Notes under the pieces: model-generated | Told to the model about the DNA's origin: nothing | Database searches by the model: none | Seen by the model: only the letters and a program-made list of their open reading frames with translations | Part shown: piece after piece, positions 51,000-61,300 of the stretch | Position numbering within the stretch: position 1 is the stretch's first letter | Layout of the letters: the number at the start of each line of letters is the position of its first letter | Position numbers and translations under genes: made by a program | Assembly (NCBI RefSeq): GCF_029227915.1 | Contig: NC_079876.1 | Coordinates: 21,764,001-21,828,000, forward strand | Length of the DNA stretch: 64,000 bases | Direction of reading: 5' to 3' | DNA from: Hydractinia symbiolongicarpus | Lineage: Eukaryota; Cnidaria; Hydrozoa; Anthoathecata; Hydractiniidae

Positions 51000-53900
51000 T
51001 TGAAAGGACTAGAGTGATGGTAACCTGCTCTGACGCATGGAAGCACGTGTTTTACGTGTAAGGCGTTTATTAGGCAGCAAAAGGCCATATAACAGCCTTT
51101 AGAGGACTGTACACGTAGTTGACGGTGTTGTAAGGGCATGGGTCGATGGAAAACGACTTGGGACGTCGTAGTCCATTGAGGGTGGACGGAATAGACACAT
51201 CGTTCGACGTGCGCGGGCACGTGGAACTATGTGATTCATATGTAAGACCTTTACTAGGCATCAATAGGCCATACAACAGCCTTTAGAGGCCTGTTCACGC
51301 AGTTGACGGTTTTGTAAGGCTATAGCGCAATGACAAAGGACTTTGGACGTCCTAGTCCATTGAGTGTGGGAGGAATAGACCGATGGTAACCTGCCCTAAC
51401 GCATGGAAGCACGTGTTTTATGTGCAAGGATTTTATTGGGTGGCAAAAGGCCATAAAGCAGCATTCAGAGGTCTGTACACGTATTTGACAGTGTTCTAAC
51501 GTCATGGCTCGATAGAAAACGAATTGGGACGTCGTAATACATTGAGAGTGGAAAGACTAGACCCATCGTAACGTGCGCAGGCACGTGGAACTATGTGATT
51601 CACCTGTAAAACCTTTACTAGGCATCAAAAGGCCATATAACAGCCTTTAGAGGCCTGTCCACGCAGTTGACGGTTTTGTAAGGCCATGGCTCGATGGAAA
51701 AAGACTTTGGACGACGACCATTGAAAGTGGAAGGAATAAACCGATGGTAACCTGCTCAGGCACGTGCAACAACTTGATTTACGTGTAAGACCTTTTTTAG
51801 GCGTTAAAAGGCCATATAACAGCCTTTAGAGGCCTGTAAACGTTGTTGACGGTGTTGTAAGTTTGTGGCGCAATGAAAAACGACTTCGGACGACGTAGAC
51901 TATTGAGGTTGAAAGGACTAGAGTGATGGTAACCTGCTCTGACGCATGGAAGCACGTGTTTTACGTGTATGGCCTTTATTGGGAGGCAAAAGGCCATATA
52001 ACTCCATTTAGAGGCCTGTACAGGTAGTTGACGATGTTGTAAGTCTATGTCGCAATGAAAAACGACTTTGGACGAAGTAGACCATTCAGTGTGGAAGGAA
52101 TGGACCGACGATAACCTGCGCTAACACATGGGAGCACGTGTTTTACGTGCAAGGCCTTTATTGGTCGGCAAAAGCCCATATAACAGCATTTAGAGACCTG
52201 TACACGTAGTTGACTGTGTTCTAAAGTGATGACTCGATGGAAAACGACTTTGGACGACGTAGACCATTGAGAGTGGAGGGAATAGACCGATGGTAACCTG
52301 CGCAGGCACGTGCAACTACTTGATTTACGTGTAAGACCTTTTTCAGGCGTCAAAAGCCATGTAACGGCCTTTTGAGGCCAGTACACGTAGTTGCCGGTGT
52401 TGTAAGTCCATGGCGCTTTGAAAAACGACTTTGGACGACGTAGACCATTGAGAGTGGAAGGACTACACCGATGGTAACCTGCGCTAACGCATGAAAGCAC
52501 GTGTTTTACGTGTATGGCCTTTACTGAGAGGCAAAAGGCCATATAACAGCAATTAGAGACCTGTACACGTAGTTGACGGTGTTATAAGGCCATGGCTCGA
52601 TGGAAAAAGACTTTGGACGACGACCATTGAAAGTGGAAGGAATAAACCGATGGTAACCTGCTCAGGCACGTGCAACAACTTGATTTACGTGTAAGACCTT
52701 TTTTAGGCGTCAAAAGACCATATAACAGCCTTTAGAGACCTGTACACGTTGTTGACGGTGTTGTAAGTCTATGGCGCAATGAAAAACGACTTCGGACGAC
52801 GTAGACAATTGAGGATGGAAGGACTAGACCGATGGTAACCTGCACTAACGCATGGAAGCACGTGTTTTACGTGTAAGGACTTTATTGGGCGGGAAAAGTC
52901 CATATAACAGCATTGAGAGACCTGTACACGTAGTTCACGGTGTTGTAAGTCTATGGCGCAATGAAAAACGACTTTGGACGACGTAGACCATTGAGAGTGG
53001 AAGGACTAGACCGATGGTAACCTGCGTTAACGCATGGAAGCACGTGTTTTACGTGTAAGGACTTTATTGGGCGGCAAAAGGCCATATAACAGTATATAGA
53101 GGACTGTACACGTAGTTGACGGTGTTGTAAGGCCATGGCTCGATGGAAAAAGACTTTGGACGACGACCATTGAAAGTGGAAGGAATAAACCGATGGTAAC
53201 CTGCTCAGGCACGTGCAACAACTTGATTTACGTGTAAGACCTTTTTTAGGCGTTAAAAGGCCATATAACAGCCTTTAGAGGCCTGTAAACGTTGTTGACG
53301 GTGTTGTAAGTTTGTGGCGCAATGAAAAACGACTTCGAACGACGTAGACTATTGAGGTTGAAAGGACTAGAGTGATGGTAACCTGCTCTGACGCATGGAA
53401 GCACGTGTTTTACGTGTAAGGCGTTTATTAGGCAGCAAAAGGCCATATAACAGCCTTTAGAGGACTGTACACGTAGTTGACGGTGTTGTAAGGGCATGGG
53501 TCGATGGAAAACGACTTGGGACGTCGTAGTCCATTGAGGGTGGAAGGACTAGACACATCGTTCGACGTGCGCGGGCACGTGGAACTATGTGATTCATATG
53601 TAAGACCTTTACTAGGCATCAATAGGCCATACAACAGCCTTTAGAGGCCTGTTCACGCAGTTGACGGTTTTGTAAGGCTATAGCGCAATGACAAAGGACT
53701 TTGGACGTCCTAGTCCATTGAGTGTGGGAGGAATAGACCGATGGTAACCTGCCCTAACGCATGGAAGCACGTGTTTTATGTGCAAGGATTTTATTGGGTG
53801 GCAAAAGGCCATAAAGCAGCATTCAGAGGTCTGTACACGTATTTGACAGTGTTCTAACGTCATGGCTCGATAGAAAACGAATTGGGACGTCGTAATACAT

Positions 53901-56375
53901 TGAGAGTGGAAAGACTAGACCCATCGTAACGTGCGCAGGCACGTGGAACTATGTGATTCACCTGTAAAACCTTTACTAGGCATCAATAGGCCATATAACA
54001 GCCTTTAGAGGCCTGTCCACGAAGTTGACGGTTTTGTAAGGCCATGGCTCGATGGAAAAAGACTTTGGACGACGACCATTGAAAGTGGAAGGAATAAACC
54101 GATGGTAACCTGCTCAGGCACGTGCAACAACTTGATTTACGTGTAAGACCTTTTTTAGGCGTTAAAAGGCCATATAACAGCCTTTAGAGGCCTGTAAACG
54201 TTGTTGACGGTGTTGTAAGTTTGTGGCGCAATGAAAAACGACTTCGGACGACGTAGACTATTGAGGTTGAAAGGACTAGAGTGATGGTAACCTGCTCTGA
54301 CGCATGGAAGCACGTGTTTTACGTGTATGGCCTTTATTGGGAGGCAAAAGGCCATATAACTCCATTTAGAGGCCTGTACAGGTAGTTGACGATGTTGTAA
54401 GTCTATGTCGCAATGAAAAACGACTTTGGACGAAGTAGACCATTCAGTGTGGAAGGAATGGACCGACGATAACCTGCGCTAACACATGGGAGCACGTGTT
54501 TTACGTGCAAGGCCTTTATTGGTCGGCAAAAGCCCATATAACAGCATTTAGAGACCTGTACACGTAGTTGACTGTGTTCTAAAGTGATGACTCGATGGAA
54601 AACGACTTTGGACGACGTAGACCATTGAGAGTGGAGGGAATAGACCGATGGTAACCTGCGCAGGCACGTGCAACTACTTGATTTACGTGTAAGACCTTTT
54701 TCAGGCGTCAAAAGCCATGTAACGGCCTTTAGAGGCCAGTACACGTAGTTGCCGGTGTTGTAAGTCCATGGCGCTTTGAAAAACGACTTTGGACGACGTA
54801 GACCATTGAGAGTGGAAGGACTACACCGATGGTAACCTGCGCTAACGCATGAAAGCACGTGTTTTACGTGTATGGCCTTTACTGAGAGGCAAAAGGCCAT
54901 ATAACAGCAATTAGAGACCTGTACACGTAGTTGACGGTGTTATAAGGCCATGGCTCGATGGAAAAAGACTTTGGACGACGACCATTGAAAGTGGAAGGAA
55001 TAAACCGATGGTAACCTGCTCAGGCACGTGCAACAACTTGATTTACGTGTAAGACCTTTTTTAGGCGTCAAAAGGCCATATAACAGCCTTTAGAGACCTG
55101 TACACGTTGTTGACGGTGTTGTAAGTCTATGGCGCAATGAAAAACGACTTCGGACGACGTAGACAATTGAGGATGGAAGGACTAGACCGATGGTAACCTG
55201 CACTAACGCATGGAAGCACGTGTTTTACGTGTAAGGACTTTATTGGGCGGGAAAAGTCCATATAACAGCATTGAGAGACCTGTACACGTAGTTCACGGTG
55301 TTGTAAGTCTATGGCGCAATGAAAAACGACTTTGGACGACGTAGACCATTGAGAGTGGAAGGACTAGACCGATGGTAACCTGCGCTAACGCATGGAAGCA
55401 CGTGTTTTACGTGTAAGGACTTTATTGGGCGGCAAAAGGCCATATAACAGTATATAGAGGACTGTACACGTAGTTGACGGTGTTGTAAGGCCATGGCTCG
55501 ATGGAAAAAGACTTTGGACGACGACCATTGAAAGTGGAAGGAATAAACCGATGGTAACCTGCTCAGGCACGTGCAACAACTTGATTTACGTGTAAGACCT
55601 TTTTTAGGCGTTAAAAGGCCATATAACAGCCTTTAGAGGCCTGTAAACGTTGTTGACGGTGTTGTAAGTTTGTGGCGCAATGAAAAACGACTTCGAACGA
55701 CGTAGACTATTGAGGTTGAAAGGACTAGAGTGATGGTAACCTGCTCTGACGCATGGAAGCACGTGTTTTACGTGTAAGGCGTTTATTAGGCAGCAAAAGG
55801 CCATATAACAGCCTTTAGAGGACTGTACACGTAGTTGACGGTGTTGTAAGGGCATGGGTCGATGGAAAACGACTTGGGACGTCGTAGTCCATTGAGGGTG
55901 GAAGGACTAGACACATCGTTCGACGTGCGCGGGCACGTGGAACTATGTGATTCACATGTAAGACCTTTACTAGGCATCAATAGGCCATACAACAGCCTTT
56001 AGAGGCCTGTTCACGCAGTTGACGGTTTTGTAAGGCTATAGCGCAATGACAAAGGACTTTGGACGTCCTAGTCCATTGAGTGTGGGAGGAATAGACCGAT
56101 GGTAACCTGCCCTAACGCATGGAAGCACGTGTTTTATGTGCAAGGATTTTATTGGGTGGCAAAAGGCCATAAGGCAGCATTCAGAGGTCTGTACACGTAT
56201 TTGACAGTGTTCTAACGTCATGGCTCGATGGAAAACGAATTGGGACGTCGTAATACATTGAGAGTGGAAAGACTAGACCCATCGTAACGTGCGCAGGCAC
56301 GTGGAACTATGTGATTCACCTGTAAAACCTTTACTAGGCATCAAAAGGCCATATAAAAGCCTTTAGAGGCCTGTG
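51000..56375 (+). repeat. 2,358-bp 13-monomer HOR, 2.3 tandem copies
   Basis: Unit 1 is about 51,000-53,357, unit 2 is 53,358-55,715 and a partial unit 3 runs to about 56,375. From about 51,023 the monomer order is A-B-A-B-B-A-A-B-A-B-A-A-B. Differences between units are few, for example GGAATAGACACATCG (unit 1, near 51,190) versus GGACTAGACACATCG. Unit length is below 13 x 182 because several monomers carry the 3-bp deletion GACGACGACCATTG. The HOR gives way to the 1,273-bp HOR at about 56,308-56,375. Confidence 0.92.
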
Positions 56376-58853
56376 CACGCAGTTGACGGTTTTGGTAGGG
56401 TATAGCGCAATGACAAAGGACTTGGGACGTGGTAGCCTATTGAGTGTAGAAGGAATAGACCGATGGTTGTCTGTGCTAACTCATGCAACCACGTGTTTAA
56501 GGTATAAGGCCTTTATTGGGCGGGAAAAGTCCATATAATAGCATTGAGAGGCCTGTGCATGCAGTTGACGGCTTTGTAAGGCTATAGCGAAATGAAAAAC
56601 GACTTTGGACGACGTAGACCATTGAGAGTGAAAGGAATAGACCGATGGTAACCTGCGCAGGCACGTATAACTATGTGAGTCACATGTAAGACCTTTACTA
56701 GGCATCAAAATGCCATATAACAGCCTTTAGAGGCCTGTGCACGCAGTTGACGGTTTTGTAAGGGTATAGCGCAATGACAAAGGACTTGGGACGTCGTATC
56801 CTATTGAGTCTAGAAGGAATAGACCGATGGTTGTCTGTGCTAACTCATGCAACCACGTGTTTAATGTATAAGGTCTTTATTGGGCAGGAAAAGTCCATAT
56901 AACAGCATTGAGAGACCTGTACACGTAGTTGACGTTGTTGTAAGTCTATGGCTCGATGGAAAACAACTTTGGACGACGTAGACCACTGAGAGTGGACGGA
57001 ATGGACCGGTGGTAACTTGCGCAGGCACGTGGAACAACTTGATTTACGTGTAAGACCTTTTCTAGGCGTCAAATGGCCATATAACGGCCTTTAGAGGCCT
57101 GTACACGTAGTTGCCGGTGTTGTAAGTCTATGGCGCTTTGGATAACGACTTTGGACGACGTAGACCATTGAGAGTGGAAGGACTAGACCGATGGTAACCT
57201 GCGCTAACGCATGGAAGCACGTGTTTTACGTGTATGGCCTTTATTGGGAGGCAAAAGGCCATATAACTCCATTTAGAGGCCTGTACAGGTAGTTGACGAT
57301 GTTGTAAGTCTATGTCGCAATGAAAAACGACTTTGGACGAGGTAGACCATTCAGTGTGGAAGGAATGGACCGACGGTAACCTGCGCTAACACATGGGAGC
57401 ACGTGTTTTACGTGCAAGGCCTTTATTGGTCGGCAAAAGCCCATATAACAGCATTTAGAGACCTGTACACGTAGTTGCAGTGTTCTAAAGTCATGGCTCG
57501 ATGGAAAAATAATTTGGACGACGTAGACTATTGAGAGTGGAAGGAATAGACCGATGGTAACCTGCGCAGGCACGAGCAAATATGTGATTCACATGTAAAA
57601 CCTTTACTAGGCATCAAAAGGCCATATAAAAGCCTTTAGAGGCCTGTGCACGCAGTTGACGGTTTTGGTAGGGTATAGCGCAATGACAAAGGACTTGGGA
57701 CGTGGTAGCCTATTGAGTGTAGAAGGAATAGACCGATGGTTGTCTGTGCTAACTCATGCAACCACGTGTTTAAGGTATAAGGCCTTTATTGGGCGGGAAA
57801 AGTCCATATAATAGCATTGAGAGGCCTGTGCATGCAGTTGACGGCTTTGTAAGGCTATAGCGAAATGAAAAACGACTTTGGACGACGTAGACCATTGAGA
57901 GTGAAAGGAATAGACCGATGGTAACCTGCGCAGGCACGTATAACTATGTGAGTCACATGTAAGACCTTTACTAGGCATCAAAATGCCATATAACAGCCTT
58001 TAGAGGCCTGTGCACGCAGTTGACGGTTTTGTAAGGGTATAGCGCAATGACAAAGGACTTGGGACGTCGTATCCTATTGAGTCTAGAAGGAATAGACCGA
58101 TGGTTGTCTGTGCTAACTCATGCAACCACGTGTTTAATGTATAAGGTCTTTATTGGGCAGGAAAAGTCCATATAACAGCATTGAGAGACCTGTACACGTA
58201 GTTGACGTTGTGGTAAGTCTATGGCTCGATGGAAAACAACTTTGGACGACGTAGACCACTGAGAGTGGACGGAATGGACCGGTGGTAACTTGCGCAGGCA
58301 CGTGGAACAACTTGATTTACGTGTAAGACCTTTTCTAGGCGTCAAATGGCCATATAACGGCCTTTAGAGGCCTGTACACGTAGTTGCCGGTGTTGTAAGT
58401 CTATGGCGCTTTGGATAACGACTTTGGACGACGTAGACCATTGAGAGTGGAAGGACTAGACCGATGGTAACCTGCGCTAACGCATGGAAGCACGTGTTTT
58501 ACGTGTATGGCCTTTATTGGGAGGCAAAAGGCCATATAACTCCATTTAGAGGCCTGTACAGGTAGTTGACGATGTTGTAAGTCTATGTCGCAATGAAAAA
58601 CGACTTTGGACGAGGTAGACCATTCAGTGTGGAAGGAATGGACCGACGGTAACCTGCGCTAACACATGGGAGCACGTGTTTTACGTGCAAGGCCTTTATT
58701 GGTTGGCAAAAGCCCATATAACAGCATTTAGAGACCTGTACACGTAGTTGCAGTGTTCTAAAGTCATGGCTCGATGGAAAAATAATTTGGACGACGTAGA
58801 CTATTGAGAGTGGAAGGAATAGACCGATGGTAACCTGCGCAGGCACGAGCAAA
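56308..58853 (+). repeat. 1,273-bp 7-monomer HOR, two tandem copies
   Basis: Unit 1 is 56,308-57,580 and unit 2 is 57,581-58,853. Both boundaries fall at TATGTGATTCAC, shared by the ends of each unit and by the following sequence at 58,854. Internal differences are few (TTGTTGTAAG versus TTGTGGTAAG; GGTCGGC versus GGTTGGC). The last unit contains a truncated GTAGTTGCAGTGTTCTAAAG monomer. Confidence 0.9.
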
Positions 58854-59353
58854 TATGTGATTCACATGTAAGACCTTTACTAATCATTAAAAGGCCATAT
58901 AACAGCCTTTACAGGCCTGTGCACGCATTTGACGGTTTTGTAAGGCTATAGCACAATGAAAAACTACTTTGGACAACGTAGACTATTTAGTGTAGAAGGA
59001 ATTGACCGATGGTTGTCTGTGCTAACTCATGAAACCACGTGTTTAACGTATAAGGTCTTTATTGTGCGGGAAAAGTCCATATAACAGCATTGAGAGACCA
59101 GTACACGTAGTTGACGGTGTTGTAAGTCTATGGCTCGATGGAAAACGACTTTGGACGACGTAGACCATTGAGAGTGGACGGAATAGACCGGTGGTAACCT
59201 GCGCAGGCACGTGGAACCACTTGATTTACGTGTAAGACTTTTCCAGGCGTCAAATGGCCATATAACGGCCTTTAGAGGCGTGTACAGGTAGTTGTCGGTG
59301 TTGTAAGTCTATGGCGCATTGAAAAACTACTTTGGACGACGTAGACCATTGAG
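58854..59353 (+). repeat. Non-HOR satellite next to the inversion
   Basis: Nearly three monomers of types B, C and A/B with private changes (CTAATCATTAAAAGG, TTTATTGTGCGGG, GACTTTTCCAGGCG) lie between the last clean HOR unit and the junction. They do not belong to a repeat pair in the window. Divergence rising toward an array edge is typical of satellites. Confidence 0.75.
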
Positions 59354-59363
59354 CCTAATAAAG
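59344..59363. other. Orientation switch (inversion junction) in the array
   Basis: Forward-arm sequence runs to GACCATTGAG, ending at 59,353. The next base starts CCTAATAAAGACTTTACACG, which is the reverse complement of the CTTTATTAGG segment. The forward monomer is cut at about consensus position 154 and the inverted one begins at about position 48. The two ends share at most one base, so the join looks nearly blunt rather than made through homology. No spacer or foreign DNA lies between the arms. Confidence 0.93.
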
Positions 59364-60106
59364 ACTTTACACGTAATTCACGTGGTTCGACGTGTCTGCG
59401 CAGGTTACCATCGGTCTATTCCTGCCACACTCAACGGACTACGATGTCTCAAGTCGTTTTTTGGCGCACTGTGGTCTTACAGCACAGTGAACTACGTGTA
59501 AAGGCCTCTCAGGACTGTTATATGGCCCTTTACCAACTAACAAAGGCCCTACACGTAAAACATGTGGTTCCATGTGTTAGCTCAGGTAAACATCGGTCTA
59601 TTCCTTCTACACTCACTGGACTACGACGTTTCAAGTCGTTTTCCATCGCGCCATGGTCTTACAACGCAGTGAAATACGTGTAAAGGCCTCTAAAGATTGT
59701 TATATGGCCCTTTGCCACTTAATAAAAGCCTTACACATAAATCACGTGGTTCCACGTACTTCCGCAGGTTAACATCGGTCTATTCCTTCCACTCTCAATG
59801 GGCTACGACGACTCAAGTTGTTTTCCATCACGCCATGGTCTTACAACACAGTGAACTACGTGTAGAGTCCTCTTAGGGCTGTTATATGATCTTTTACCAC
59901 CTAACAAAGGCCCTACACGTAAATCACGTTGTTCCACGTGCCTGCGCAGGTTAGCATCGGTCTATTCCTTCTACACTCACTGGACTACGACGTTTCAAGT
60001 CGTTTTCAATCGCGCCATGGTCTTACAACACTGTAAACTACGTGTAGAGGCTTCTAAAGACTGTTAGATGGCCTTTTGACGTCTAGTAAAGGCTTTAAAC
60101 GTAAAT

Positions 60107-60122
60107 CACGTGGTTCCACGTG
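60107..60122. promoter_or_regulatory. Example of the inverted-arm 16-bp palindrome
   Basis: CACGTGGTTCCACGTG has perfect 7-bp arms around TT and holds two CACGTG cores 10 bp apart, one helical turn. It recurs in many inverted-arm monomers (for example near 59,750, 60,971 and 61,889, some with one change). Forward-arm A and B monomers usually keep only one of the two cores. Confidence 0.5.
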
Positions 60123-60829
60123 CCTGCGCAGTTTATCATCGGAACAGTCCTTCCGCCATAAATGGACTAAAACGTCTCAAGTTGTTTTCCATTCCGCCAT
60201 TGTTTACAACACAGTCAACTACATGTACGGGCCTCTAAGGGCTGTCATATGGCCTTTTACCGCCTATTAAATTCTTTACACGTAAATCACCTACCTGTGC
60301 AGTTTACCATCGGTGTATTCCTTCCACTCTCAATGGAGTAAGACGTCTCAAGTTGTTTTCCATTCCGCCATTGTTTACAACGCAGTGAACTACGTGTAGA
60401 GGCCTCTAAAGACTGTAAAATGACCTTCTGACGCCTAATAAAGGGTTTACACGTAAATCACGTGTTTCCACGTGCCTGAGCAGGTTAACATCTGTCTATT
60501 CCTTCTACACTCAATGGACTACGACGTCTGAACTTATTTTCCATAGCGCCATGGTCTTACAAAACAGTAAAATACCTGTAGAGGCCTCTAAAGATTGTTA
60601 CATGGCCTCTTGCCGCCTAATAAAGGCTTTACTCCTAAAACACTTGATTCGACGTGTCTTAGCAAGTTACCATCGGTCTATTCCTTCCACTCCCAATGAA
60701 CTACGACGTCTCAAGACGCTTTCTAACGCGCCATGGTCTTCCAACATGGCGAACTACGTGTAGAGGCCTCTAAGGGCTGCTATATGACCTTTTACCACCT
60801 AATAAAAGCCTTACACGTATATCACGTGG

Positions 60830-60835
60830 TTCCAC
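60830..60835. other. Deletion scar between TTCCAC direct repeats
   Basis: The plus strand reads CACGTGGTTCCACTCAATGG. A normal monomer has TTCCAC twice, once in the dyad and once about 42 bp later before TCAATGG. One copy and the interval between are lost, so this monomer has no second CACGTG and no CATCGGTCTATTCC. Confidence 0.8.
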
Positions 60836-61300
60836 TCAATGGACTACTACGTCTCAAGTCGTTTTCCATCGCGCCATGGTCTTACAACGCAGTGAAATAC
60901 GTTAAAAGGCCTCTAAGGACTGTTATATGGCCTTTTGCCGCCTAACAAAGGCCCTACACGTAAATCACGTGGTTCCACGTGCATGCCCATGTTAGCATCA
61001 GTCTATTCCTTTTACACTCACTGGACTACGACGTTTCAAGTCGTTTTCCATCGCGCCATGGTCTTACAACACTGTGAACTACGTGTAAAGCCTTCTGAAG
61101 ACTGTAAAATGACATTCTGACGCCTAATAAAGAGTTTACACGTAAATCACGTGTTTCCACGTGCCTGAGCAGGTTAACATCGGTCTATTCCTTCTACACT
61201 CAATGGACTACGACGTCTGAACTTATTTTCCATCGCGCCATGGTCTTACAGCACAGTGAACTACGTGTAGAGGCCTCTAAGGGCTGTTATATGACCTTTT

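Larger units (their letters stand above)
1..59353 (+). repeat. Satellite array, forward arm (~182-bp monomer, ~326 copies)
   Basis: Tandem monomers of about 182 bp fill the interval without a gap. Landmarks recur in fixed order in every monomer: a CACGTG/ACGTG dyad, GGCCTTTATT, AAAAGGCCATATAACAG, TTTAGAGGCCTGTACACGTA, GTTGACGGTGTTGTAA, a GATGGAAAACGACTT-like block, GGACGTCGTAG or GGACGACGTAG, CCATTGAG, then GGAATAGACCGATGGTAAC. Three monomer types (A, B and C, defined in the summary) differ mainly over the first 50 bp and near positions 105-135. A and B also differ there: GTCTATGGCGCAATGAAA usually leads into A and CATGGCTCGATGGAAA usually leads into B. No unique sequence, transposon or gene interrupts the array. 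The monomer is close to one nucleosome plus linker, as in many centromeric satellites, but centromere function is inference only. Confidence 0.97.
59354..61170 (-). repeat. Inverted-arm satellite, irregular part
   Basis: About ten reverse-oriented monomers lie here. About 59,930-60,180 recurs at 61,700-61,950 (offset 1,769 bp). About 60,541-60,730 recurs at 63,183-63,372 (offset 2,642 bp), marked by AACACTTGATTCGACGTG. A monomer near 60,284 lacks part of the dyad (AAATCACCTACCTGTGC). No gene is seen. Confidence 0.8.

Noticed and set aside
52045-52542. A 165-codon minus-strand open frame and its near-twin at 54,403-54,900, plus dozens of similar 61-113-codon frames
   Set aside because: They restate the satellite. 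The 182-bp monomer is not a multiple of three, so one frame reads successive monomers in different frames. Starts and ends vary with single-base changes, and the strand bias follows composition (the plus strand is rich in TAG/TAA/TGA) and flips at 59,354. No known domain or gene context was recognised.
60107-60122. Mammalian CENP-B box
   Set aside because: I could not find the NTTCG...CGGG pattern as a regular element; the conserved motif is a CACGTG dyad instead.
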